6,644 nucleotides of DNA from an uncultured Gammaproteobacteria bacterium (lineage in GTDB: Bacteria > Pseudomonadota > Gammaproteobacteria > Steroidobacterales > Woeseiaceae): NCBI GenBank assembly GCA_938003715.1, contig CALKYK010000580.1, positions 1 through 6,644 of the forward strand, read 5' to 3'. The notes under the pieces are model-generated. The model saw only the letters and a program-made list of their open reading frames with translations. It ran no database searches and was not told where the DNA came from. How positions within the stretch are numbered: the stretch's first letter is position 1; the number at the start of each line of letters is the position of its first letter. Below are positions 1 to 5,435 of the stretch, piece by piece. Made by a program: the position numbers and the translations under genes.

Positions 1-34
1 GATGCGCTCGCTGCTCGATATCCGGACACGTTGA
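1..34 (+). CDS. 3' end of probable TRAP small permease (dctQ type), partial
   Basis: Only the last ten codons are present, in the frame that begins at base 2. They read MRSLLDIRTR and end at TGA 32-34. The stop overlaps the TTG start of the large permease in a TTGA arrangement, the kind of overlap seen between translationally coupled genes. TRAP small permeases normally sit directly before the large permease and often end in a short basic tail after the last membrane helix, which fits this peptide. The identity rests on position and tail character only, because no membrane segment is visible inside the window. Confidence 0.5.
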   Translation, partial: MRSLLDIRTR

Positions 35-1407
35 TCGTGGAGTGGGTCGCGTTCCTGCTGTTCGTCGCGGTCGTCGCGCTGCTGCTGTCGGGTTTCCCGG
101 TCGCGTTCGCACTGGGAGGCACTGCGCTGGTGTTTGCCTTTGGCGGCGTGCTGGGCGGCGGATTCGAACCGGCTTTCCTGTTCAGCCTGCCAAGTCGCGT
201 GTTCGGCATCATGACGAACGAGACGCTGGTTGCCGTGCCGTTGTTCGTGTTCATGGGCATCACGCTGGAACGTGCGCGTATTGCCGAGGAACTCCTGGAC
301 ACGCTGAGCGTGCTGTTCGGCCGCCTGCGCGGCGGGCTGGGCATATCGGTGACGCTGGTCGGCATGCTGCTCGCCGCCAGCACCGGCATCGTGGGCGCGA
401 CGGTGGTCACGATGGGACTGTTGTCGCTGCCCACGATGCTGAAGCGCGGCTATTCGGCCGAGATCGCAACCGGCACGATCTGTGCCTCAGGCACGCTCGG
501 GCAGATCATTCCCCCGTCGATCATCCTGGTCATGCTCGGCGACGTGATGTCCTCGGCATTCCAGCAGTCGCAGCTCGCGCGCGGCGTGTTTTCTCCGGAA
601 ACCGTGTCCGTCGGAGACCTTTTCGCCGGTGCGCTGGTACCGGGGCTGCTGCTGGTCTTGATGTACGTCGCCTACCTGGTCATCGTCGCGATGCTGAAGC
701 CGGCGTCGATGCCGGCTCGCGATACCGGTGACGAAACGGTCACGTTCTGGCAGGTCATCAAAGCGATTTCGGCACCGCTGCTTCTCATATTCGCGGTGCT
801 CGGCTCGATCCTGGGCGGACTCGCCACGCCTACGGAAGCGGCGGGCGTGGGGGCGATGGGCGCCATGCTGATCGCCCTGCAGCGTCGCGCGCTGACGATG
901 GAGCGCCTAAGGGACATCATGCGCGGCACGCTGCGGATCTCGAGCATGGTGTTCATGATCCTGATCGGCGCGTCGGTTTTTTCGCTGGTCTTCCGCGGCT
1001 ACGGCGGTGACGAAGGCGTACACGAGATCCTGCAGGCGCTGCCGGGCGGGGTCATCGGCGCAATGCTGGTCGTGATGCTCCTGATGTTTCTGCTCGGCTT
1101 CGTGCTCGACTTCATCGAGATCACGTTCGTCGTCGTGCCGATCGTCGCGCCGGTGCTGCTGGCTATGGGACTCGACCCGGTCTGGCTCGGCGTCATGATC
1201 GCGATCAACCTGCAAACCTCGTTCCTGACACCGCCGTTCGGCTTCGCGTTGTTCTACCTGCGCGGGGTCGCGCCGCCCGAGGTTTCGACCGGACAAATCT
1301 ATCGCGGCGTGATTCCGTTCATCGCAATCCAGCTTGCGGCGCTGGTCGTGCTGTCGCTGTTTCCGGGCATCGTCACCTGGCTGCCCGACCTCGTTTACCG
1401 GCAGTAA
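31..1407 (+). CDS. TRAP transporter large permease subunit (DctM type, mannitol/chloroaromatic subfamily)
   Basis: A 458-residue, very hydrophobic protein with about a dozen membrane segments. This is the sodium-coupled channel subunit that moves a small organic anion across the inner membrane with a small permease and a periplasmic binding protein. Family marks include GTLGQIIPPS at 154-163, TPTEAAGVGA at 266-275 and a C-terminal block LQTSFLTPPFGFALFYLRG at 394-412. An extra stretch of about 20 residues (172-193) before VGDLFAGALVPG is typical of the FcbT3/COG4664 branch, which is longer than the usual DctM of about 425 residues. The start is TTG at 31, overlapping the preceding stop. GTG at 37 is an in-frame alternative and would cost two residues. 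No strong Shine-Dalgarno is visible, consistent with coupling to the gene before it. The substrate cannot be read from this subunit. The subfamily match to the binding protein at 3855-4943 suggests they work together. Confidence 0.93.
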   Translation: MIVEWVAFLLFVAVVALLLSGFPVAFALGGTALVFAFGGVLGGGFEPAFLFSLPSRVFGIMTNETLVAVPLFVFMGITLERARIAEELLDTLSVLFGRLRGGLGISVTLVGMLLAASTGIVGATVVTMGLLSLPTMLKRGYSAEIATGTICASGTLGQIIPPSIILVMLGDVMSSAFQQSQLARGVFSPETVSVGDLFAGALVPGLLLVLMYVAYLVIVAMLKPASMPARDTGDETVTFWQVIKAISAPLLLIFAVLGSILGGLATPTEAAGVGAMGAMLIALQRRALTMERLRDIMRGTLRISSMVFMILIGASVFSLVFRGYGGDEGVHEILQALPGGVIGAMLVVMLLMFLLGFVLDFIEITFVVVPIVAPVLLAMGLDPVWLGVMIAINLQTSFLTPPFGFALFYLRGVAPPEVSTGQIYRGVIPFIAIQLAALVVLSLFPGIVTWLPDLVYRQ

Positions 1408-1429
1408 CCCGGGCAGGGATCGAGTCATG

Positions 1430-1455
1430 CAGCCGCGGCGTCCGTGCCGCGGCTG
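1430..1455. terminator. GC-rich hairpin between convergent genes
   Basis: A perfect 10-bp inverted repeat: CAGCCGCGGC (1430-1439), a 6-nt loop GTCCGT, and GCCGCGGCTG (1446-1455). It lies 22 nt after the large-permease stop and 13 nt beyond the stop of the convergent lipoprotein gene, the usual place for a shared bidirectional terminator. Neither strand has a good T-run after the stem, so it is not a textbook intrinsic terminator. It could instead block exonucleases or help Rho-dependent ending. Confidence 0.55.
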
Positions 1456-1468
1456 TTGATGCCGAAAC

Positions 1469-1870
1469 TTACTCGTCTTCTGCGGGCTCTACCGGAATGA
1501 CGATGTTGCCCTGGTAGGTCCGGTGCTTGTCGGTGATTGCATCCGTGATGCCGAGATCCCAGAACACCACGCTGGCCGCGACCTTTTCGCCTTCGATTTC
1601 GCTCTTGATCGAGCCGGTCGAATTGCGACCGTCGGCCGTCGTGCAATCGTAGATCAGATCGTCGTCCGACCGACGAATCATCACGTTCTTGGTTGGAATG
1701 TCAGTCTCCCAGACTCCGCGCTTGTTGGTGAACTCACATTCGCCTTTCGATCCGTCGGAGAAACTCACTGCAAGCGGAATCATCGGATCGTTGACGATCG
1801 TCGCACAACCGCAAAGCGCAGCAACTGCGCAAGCCGAGGCGATGCCTGCTGTTCTTGTTTTTGGTCCCAT
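1469..1870 (-). CDS. Small predicted lipoprotein of unknown function
   Basis: A 133-residue protein starting at ATG 1868-1870 on the minus strand. It has a short basic N-terminus (MGPKTR), a hydrophobic stretch (residues 8-21) and a lipobox-like LCGC ending at Cys22. The mature protein would begin CATIVNDP, a start shared by many small bacterial outer-membrane lipoproteins. The body is hydrophilic and contains FSDGSKGEC, KRGVWETDIP, RRSDDDLIYDC and GITDAITDKHR. The two cysteines after Cys22 could form a disulphide in the periplasm. The reading frame stays open for 55 codons upstream, but this start puts the signal peptide at the N-terminus and has a GGGGG run about 7 nt before the ATG, so I prefer it. 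No Asp follows Cys22, so sorting to the outer membrane is likely. Biochemical role unknown. Confidence 0.75.
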   Translation of the reverse strand: MGPKTRTAGIASACAVAALCGCATIVNDPMIPLAVSFSDGSKGECEFTNKRGVWETDIPTKNVMIRRSDDDLIYDCTTADGRNSTGSIKSEIEGEKVAASVVFWDLGITDAITDKHRTYQGNIVIPVEPAEDE

Positions 1871-1888
1871 TTTGGTACCCCCACATAC

Positions 1889-1905
1889 GACCGAAGCATT
1901 CGGTC
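1889..1905 (-). promoter_or_regulatory. Short hairpin in the lipoprotein gene leader
   Basis: A perfect 7-bp inverted repeat, GACCGAA (1889-1895), loop GCA, TTCGGTC (1899-1905), ending 18 nt before the ATG of the small lipoprotein gene and next to its G-rich ribosome-binding region. In RNA it could form a small stem with a three-base loop that affects ribosome access. As DNA it could be a protein site. The role is inferred from position alone. Confidence 0.35.
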
Positions 1906-1909
1906 TGAA

Positions 1910-1982
1910 AACATTGGTGTTTTGAATTTTCGGCAACCACGGCACGCAATGCCTGACGGATAACCGATGTTTCACCAATGTT
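1910..1982. repeat. Inverted/direct repeat cluster upstream of the lipoprotein gene
   Basis: AACATTGGTG at 1910-1919 is the exact reverse complement of CACCAATGTT at 1973-1982. A further near copy, ACCGATGTT (1963-1971), precedes ACCAATGTT (1974-1982) as a direct repeat with an 11-bp period, about one helix turn. All three lie in the upstream region of the minus-strand lipoprotein gene and look like half-sites for a DNA-binding regulator, possibly one that loops the DNA. I found no convincing -35/-10 pair in this region. Confidence 0.35.
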
Positions 1983-2067
1983 CGGCCAAGGACAGTCGGC
2001 GACCAGCGAAGTTCGCGGCAACGCCCCGGAAACACGGTAGTTTCAGGTAAGGGTATGAATGGATTCG

Positions 2068-2094
2068 AAAAATAGTCGCCCGGGAGTATCGGGC
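2068..2094 (-). terminator. Candidate intrinsic terminator after the DUF3592-like gene
   Basis: On the minus strand, downstream of the stop at 2128, the sequence reads GCCCG, a 7-nt loop ATACTCC, then CGGGC, followed by GACTATTTTT. The stem is only 5 bp but is all G-C and is followed within four bases by a run of five T (2068-2072 on the plus strand). It would end transcripts of the small membrane-protein gene and separate it from the lipoprotein gene further on. Confidence 0.4.
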
Positions 2095-2127
2095 CGAGGC
2101 GCGGCGCCGGCTTCCGTCTCTAGTTGG

Positions 2128-2559
2128 TCACTGAGAGGCCTCTCGTTTGCGCAGCTTGAGGGCAAAGATTGCCGTCGCAAGCGTGACGACGCCCACGATC
2201 AGCCAGGCCCACGGTACCGGCGGGTCGGGCACACGGTAGAAGACCCGGTGATGATTGTTGGTGAGATAGGTGACCGGTATCGACTCACCGGCGGCCAGCC
2301 GCCTGGCAACCTCCTCGGGCACCGCTTTTTGCCGGACGATCACCTCGCCGGCGTCGCTCGAGTACCTGACGTCGAGCGTGCGCGTGCGGATGGCATCGTC
2401 GTAGAGAACGACTTTCTGGTCCGGATCGGCCAGTGCCATCGTGGCCGGCTGGCTGTGCTGCTTGATATCGAAGCGCTGGTAGAGCTCAATGCCGGCGATC
2501 GTAAACGCACAGAGCGCGAACACGAACAGTCCCGCCACGAACGTATTTTTGCCTGGCAT
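2128..2559 (-). CDS. Small two-span membrane protein, DUF3592-like
   Basis: A 143-residue protein. Residues about 6-24 form one membrane helix and about 117-135 another. Basic residues at both ends (K4; KLRKR near the C-terminus) suggest both termini face the cytoplasm and the central domain of about 90 residues faces the periplasm. The central part has the spacing of DUF3592 domains: an RTLDVRYSSDAGE strand pair, then LAAGESIPVTYLTNNHHRVFY, where a turn leads into a 'VxY' strand. That assignment comes from pattern only. The start is secure: ATG with an AGGAG Shine-Dalgarno (plus-strand CTCCT at 2568-2572) spaced by 8 nt. It follows the methyltransferase-like gene by 136 nt and may have its own promoter. 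Function unknown; there is no catalytic motif. Confidence 0.65.
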   Translation of the reverse strand: MPGKNTFVAGLFVFALCAFTIAGIELYQRFDIKQHSQPATMALADPDQKVVLYDDAIRTRTLDVRYSSDAGEVIVRQKAVPEEVARRLAAGESIPVTYLTNNHHRVFYRVPDPPVPWAWLIVGVVTLATAIFALKLRKREASQ

Positions 2560-2583
2560 AGTGAGTTCTCCTGAAATTTCCGA

Positions 2584-2612
2584 ATTACGTTCGCCGACTG
2601 CAACATGGGCAA
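2584..2612 (-). promoter_or_regulatory. Candidate promoter of the DUF3592-like gene
   Basis: On the minus strand TTGCCC (plus 2607-2612) and CGTAAT (plus 2584-2589) are separated by 17 nt, each matching the sigma-70 consensus at four of six bases. Transcription would start near 2577, leaving a short leader that contains the strong AGGAG ribosome site. Weak matches like this are common by chance; its position in the gap supports it. Confidence 0.3.
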
Positions 2613-2637
2613 ACTACACGCCAGGCGCCGCTGCGTT

Positions 2638-2661
2638 GCGGATATTGGTCACATATTCCGC
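2638..2661 (-). terminator. Hairpin downstream of the methyltransferase-like gene
   Basis: GCGGATAT (2638-2645) pairs with ATAT-T-CCGC (2653-2661), leaving one bulged T and a 7-nt loop. The stem lies 34 nt past the stop of the minus-strand methyltransferase-like gene. No T-run follows it on the minus strand, so it is more likely a 3'-end stabilising stem or a chance palindrome than a true intrinsic terminator. Confidence 0.25.
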
Positions 2662-2695
2662 ATCCGGTCGTAGCCCCGTCGCCCCAACGATCCCA

Positions 2696-3829
2696 TCAGC
2701 GCTTGCGCCGGGAGACGGTGAATACTTCGTCGTTGAACCACAGCCCGTTGTGCTTGTGCAGGATTTTCGCCGTCGCATCGAGATAGCCGCCGGAGGATAC
2801 GACCGGCTCCAGGCGTTCGTCCTCGATCTGCGCAACGTAGATCGCGGCATTCCACGCCGCAAACAGCGTCGACGTGCCGATGGATTCGCTGATCTCGTCC
2901 GGCAGCGTGTGCATGCTGTAGCGCAACTGTGCCTTTTCGTCCGAGCCGGGATTCATGTTGTAGTGACGGGCGTCGTTTCCGAGATGTTTTTTCAGGACCC
3001 GAATCAGCTCGCGTCGGCCGACCTTGAACGGATCCTCATCGGGCCACAGCTCGCGCACGAGTTCCAGGCCCGGATCCCCGCCGGCCGACTGAATCGTTAC
3101 CGCCCTTCCGCCGGGCGCGAGACTTTGAACCAGCGGCGCCAGTACCTTCGTAACCTTGAACTCCGCCCCCATACGCGCCCGCCACGGCTGCGAGATTACG
3201 ACCAGGTCGTAGTCGCCTTTGCCGGCCCGGCCGCGACGCGGAATGACGCCGTCAAGAATGAAGCGCTGGTCCTCGCGGTAGATCACGAGGACGGACGGTC
3301 GCACGTAGAGCGGGTTGCCGGTCTTCGGGCTCGCTTTGACCTGCCAGCCGTCGACGAGCCTGTCGTCCATCGCACGAAGCTGCTCGCCGAAGCCGTGCGC
3401 CGAGCCGCCTTCCAGTGACACCTCCATCCAGTTCAGCGCCGACGCCTTCTTCACGTCGCGTGGCATCAGCCACGGCGCTTCCGCGTAGTAGAGGTTCGTG
3501 AAGATGATCACGCTGGCCGGATGCTCGACCAGGCGATCCGGCACTTTCTCGAGCGACAGGCGAATGTCCTCCAGGCTGATCTCCTTGCCCACGACGAAAA
3601 ACGGGATGGTCGGGAAGCGCCGGTGCATCGCACGCATCAGGTGCGCGAGCAGTGTGCCATCGCCCATGCCGGCGTCGAACAGCCGGAACGCCGGCGGCGT
3701 CGGCTGGATGTAGGGCAGCTCTTGCGACGCCCGCTCCGCCACCGTCCACTTTTCGTCGCAGGTGTTGACGAAGGCGAGGTACTTCTGCCGGTTGTCGTAG
3801 AAGCGGAATGGCCGGGAGTTTACCGCCAC
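2696..3829 (-). CDS. Class I SAM-dependent methyltransferase-like protein, substrate unknown
   Basis: A 377-residue soluble protein without signal peptide or membrane helix. Residues 49-58 (RLFDAGMGDG) form a strand followed by the glycine-rich loop of class I methyltransferases (motif I). E83 in VVGKEIS fits the acidic end of strand 2, 105-113 (ASVIIFTNL) fits the next strand, and DYDLVVISQPW at 206-216 fits the motif IV strand. LAPGGRAVTIQS at 237-248 is the strand and turn typical of such folds. Some 75-95 residues lie between motifs III and IV (about 115-205), much longer than a minimal Rossmann methyltransferase and perhaps a substrate lid. About 130 residues follow the core. The start is GTG (3827-3829) with a clean GGAG spaced by 6 nt; an ATG 4 nt upstream is out of frame. 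It begins 25 nt after the stop of the TRAP binding-protein gene, so the two are probably cotranscribed. I recognise no named family, and methyl transfer itself is inferred. Confidence 0.7.
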   Translation of the reverse strand: MAVNSRPFRFYDNRQKYLAFVNTCDEKWTVAERASQELPYIQPTPPAFRLFDAGMGDGTLLAHLMRAMHRRFPTIPFFVVGKEISLEDIRLSLEKVPDRLVEHPASVIIFTNLYYAEAPWLMPRDVKKASALNWMEVSLEGGSAHGFGEQLRAMDDRLVDGWQVKASPKTGNPLYVRPSVLVIYREDQRFILDGVIPRRGRAGKGDYDLVVISQPWRARMGAEFKVTKVLAPLVQSLAPGGRAVTIQSAGGDPGLELVRELWPDEDPFKVGRRELIRVLKKHLGNDARHYNMNPGSDEKAQLRYSMHTLPDEISESIGTSTLFAAWNAAIYVAQIEDERLEPVVSSGGYLDATAKILHKHNGLWFNDEVFTVSRRKR

Positions 3830-3854
3830 GCATTGCTCCGTTGTGCCAGCCGGA

Positions 3855-4943
3855 CTACAGGTCCCTAGCGTTCATATAAGCCTGCTCGGATATCTGCTGG
3901 CTCGGCACGACCATGCGCTGGAATTCGTCGAACGAATCCTTGATTCGTCGCGCCCACGCATCGCGCGCTGCCATCTCGTCCAGCACCTCGGCGCTCAGGT
4001 CGCGGAGGAGCCGCAGCACGTCGTCGGGCAACTTGCGAATTTCGACATTGGGATCCTGTTTCAGCTGTTCGAGTGCCACCGCGTTGCCCCAGGTGTAATC
4101 GGCCATCATGTCCGTGTTGATGGCCTGGCAGACACTCGCGACGATTTCCTGGATATCCGGCGGCAGCTCGTTCCACGCGTCCCTGTTGATCGTGCACTGG
4201 AGCATCGGCCCCATTTCGTGCCAGCCCGGGTAATAGTAGTAGCGGGCGACGCGATGCAGGCCGAGCGCGATGTCGTTGTACGGGCCGACCCACTCGGCCG
4301 CGTCGATCGCGCCCGTCTGCAGCGAGGTGAAGATTTCGGAAGCGGGCACGGTCACCTGCGTCGCCCCGGCACGCTGCATCACCTCGCCGCCCACGCCCGG
4401 TATGCGCATCTTCAGCCCGCGCAGGTCGGCGACGGAATTGATCTCCTTGTTGAACCAGCCCGCCATTTGCACGCCGGTGTTGCCGGCCGGGAACGGAATG
4501 ACGTTGAACGGTTCGTAAAGCTCGCGCCACAGCTCCAGCGCGCCGCCGTAATAGAGCCAGGCGTTAATCTCGTGCACCGTCTGGCCGAACGGCACCGTCG
4601 TGAAGTACTGCGCCGCCGGTACCTTGCCGCGATGGTAGTAGGCGGAATCGTGGCCCATCTGCACGGTGCCGCGGCTGACGGCATCGAGCACCTCGAGAGC
4701 AGGCACCAGCTCACCGCCGGCGTAGACCTTGATTTTCAATCGCCCGTTGGTCGCGATCTCGATGCGGCGTGCGAGGTTCTCGACGCCAACCCCGAGGCCC
4801 GGGAGCTTCGGCGGCCAGGATGTCACCAGGTTCCACTCGAAGCGTTCGTTGCCGATCGCGGTGACGGAAGGCCCGCCTTCCTCGCGGCTGCACGCCGCCA
4901 CGCCCGCCGCAGCCACGCCGGCCACGAAGTGTCGTCTTTTCAT
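3855..4943 (-). CDS. TRAP transporter solute-binding lipoprotein (DctP/TakP-like, 2-oxo acid subfamily)
   Basis: A 362-residue periplasmic receptor that captures the substrate for a TRAP transporter. The N-terminus MKRRHFVAG has the RRxF core of a twin-arginine signal, followed by a hydrophobic stretch and a VAAC lipobox with Cys18. The mature protein would therefore be a Tat-exported lipoprotein. Family marks include WNLVTSWPP at 37-45, ELVPALEVLDAVSRGT at 78-93, NTGVQMAGWFNKEI at 155-168, LKMRIPGVGGEV at 177-188 and AIDAAEWVGPYND at 212-224. In TakP-type receptors the Gln, Arg and Glu-Trp equivalent to Q159, R180 and E217-W218 hold the 2-oxo acid carboxylate and a cation, and all are kept here. 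A small 2-oxo or 2-hydroxy carboxylate ligand is therefore the best guess. The ATG start gives the complete signal. The gene heads the minus-strand run and is split from its likely permeases, which lie over 2 kb away on the other strand. Confidence 0.94.
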   Translation of the reverse strand: MKRRHFVAGVAAAGVAACSREEGGPSVTAIGNERFEWNLVTSWPPKLPGLGVGVENLARRIEIATNGRLKIKVYAGGELVPALEVLDAVSRGTVQMGHDSAYYHRGKVPAAQYFTTVPFGQTVHEINAWLYYGGALELWRELYEPFNVIPFPAGNTGVQMAGWFNKEINSVADLRGLKMRIPGVGGEVMQRAGATQVTVPASEIFTSLQTGAIDAAEWVGPYNDIALGLHRVARYYYYPGWHEMGPMLQCTINRDAWNELPPDIQEIVASVCQAINTDMMADYTWGNAVALEQLKQDPNVEIRKLPDDVLRLLRDLSAEVLDEMAARDAWARRIKDSFDEFQRMVVPSQQISEQAYMNARDL

Positions 4944-5046
4944 GCTGGTGTTCCCCCGCTGGTCCCTCGGTCCGATGCGGCCTCAGTGTATGCCGGGGTC
5001 CCGGGGCTGCAAAGCACCGGTGTCGCCCGCCAATAATCCCACTTTA

Positions 5047-5074
5047 TGTATAAATTGCTGCCATAGTTCGTAAA
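5047..5074 (-). promoter_or_regulatory. Candidate promoter of the TRAP receptor gene
   Basis: Reading the minus strand, TTTACG (plus 5069-5074) and TATACA (plus 5047-5052) are separated by 16 nt, each matching four of six consensus positions. It lies in the AT-rich island and would give a leader of about 95 nt before the receptor ATG. The -35 element lies inside one arm of the dyad at 5067-5094, so a bound repressor would block it. Confidence 0.33.
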
Positions 5075-5094
5075 TATTTCCCACTATTTGCGAA
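5067..5094. promoter_or_regulatory. Operator-like imperfect dyad
   Basis: TTCGTAAATA (5067-5076) and TATTTGCGAA (5085-5094) are inverted repeats complementary at nine of ten positions, with an 8-nt centre TTTCCCAC. Size, symmetry and AT-rich arms fit a site for a dimeric helix-turn-helix regulator. It overlaps the candidate -35 of the receptor gene. No regulator gene is present in the window, so what would bind it is unknown. Confidence 0.4.
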
Positions 5095-5140
5095 AATTAA
5101 GAAAAGTAGGCTTGTACGTCAGAATTCCGGTGCATTCTCG

Positions 5141-5177
5141 CTTTCTGGGGGTTTTTCGACTGAAAAACCGAAGAAAG
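5141..5177. repeat. Long interrupted inverted repeat (37-nt hairpin)
   Basis: CTTTCT (5141-5146) pairs with AGAAAG (5172-5177), and GGTTTTTC (5150-5157) pairs with GAAAAACC (5162-5169). A small internal loop (GGG opposite GA) separates the two helices, and GACT forms a four-base loop. That is 14 base pairs in 37 nt. No T-run follows on either strand, so it is not an ordinary terminator. It could be part of a structured RNA or a protein-binding palindrome. Confidence 0.5.
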
Positions 5178-5202
5178 GGCCCCGGCCCGTGGACCGGGAC
5201 CC
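5177..5202. repeat. GC-rich hairpin adjoining the 37-nt stem
   Basis: GGG-C-CCCGG (5177-5185) pairs with CCGGG-A-CCC (5194-5202) through eight G-C pairs interrupted by one C/A mismatch, with an 8-nt loop. It follows directly on the 5141-5177 hairpin and shares its last base, so in RNA the two would stack almost end to end. Confidence 0.35.
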
Positions 5203-5250
5203 CTCCCTCCGTGGCGCGAACGGACGGTCTCGCGCCGAAACCTCGATTCC

Positions 5251-5276
5251 GCTCCGGCCGTCCCTGGCCGGAAAGC
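5251..5276. repeat. GC-rich inverted repeat
   Basis: TCCGGCC (5253-5259), loop GTCCCT, and GGCCGGA (5266-5272) form a perfect 7-bp stem. GC at 5251-5252 can extend it by pairing with GC at 5275-5276 across a two-A bulge. Neither strand has a T-run after it. It is another structured element in the same intergenic region. Confidence 0.35.
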
Positions 5277-5397
5277 GCCGGGTCCACCCGTGCCGGCCTG
5301 GGCGGCGACCGGCGCCCGGGTCCGCCCACCGAGGCTGCCACGAACCGGCACGCCACGGCGGCAGCGAATCTGTGTGATGGCGCGACAAATACGCCGG

Positions 5398-5403
5398 TAT
5401 GAT
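5398..5403 (+). promoter_or_regulatory. Candidate -10 element for dtd
   Basis: TATGAT matches the sigma-70 -10 consensus at five of six positions and lies 32 nt before the TTG start of dtd. The sequence at the -35 distance (GTGATG near 5374) is poor. A start near 5410 would give a short leader. Confidence 0.3.
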
Positions 5404-5435
5404 GGCGGGCCCCCGATCTCCGCGGACCTGCCGAT

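Larger units (their letters stand above)
4944..5435. other. Divergent intergenic region between the TRAP receptor gene and dtd
   Basis: These 492 nt hold no convincing gene. The first 85 nt or so are the probable leader of the receptor gene. About 5030-5110 is AT-rich, in contrast with the rest of the window, and carries a candidate promoter and a dyad. About 5120-5345 is GC-rich with several inverted repeats, and 5370-5435 leads into dtd. Open frames crossing the region on both strands encode arginine/proline-rich peptides of low complexity with no recognisable domain, as expected from non-coding GC-rich DNA. The parts I can support are listed separately. Confidence 0.7.

Noticed and set aside
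1871..2035. N-terminal extension of the small lipoprotein to an upstream ATG at 2035
   Set aside because: The extra 55 residues would bury the signal peptide and lipobox inside the protein and cover the repeat cluster. The internal ATG gives a normal lipoprotein signal.
2614..2695. Short frame after the methyltransferase-like stop (GIVGATGLRPDAEYVTNIR) looking like a frameshifted C-terminal extension
   Set aside because: The main frame ends normally in a basic tail (SRRKR). The extra peptide matches no family I know, and no slippery sequence is visible at the junction.
2489..3418. Plus-strand open frame of 309 codons opposite the methyltransferase-like gene
   Set aside because: The minus-strand frame has the SAM-loop motif, a ribosome site and coherent secondary-structure pattern; the plus-strand peptide has none and crosses an intergenic gap.
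3843..5036. Plus-strand open frame of 397 codons opposite the TRAP receptor gene
   Set aside because: It lies antisense to a clear TRAP receptor with all family motifs. Its translation is rich in Arg, His and Ala with no domain, as expected of a shadow frame in GC-rich DNA.
4944..5435. Possible known RNA (RNase P, SRP RNA, tmRNA, 6S) in the divergent intergenic region
   Set aside because: None of the conserved core sequences of these RNAs is present on either strand.
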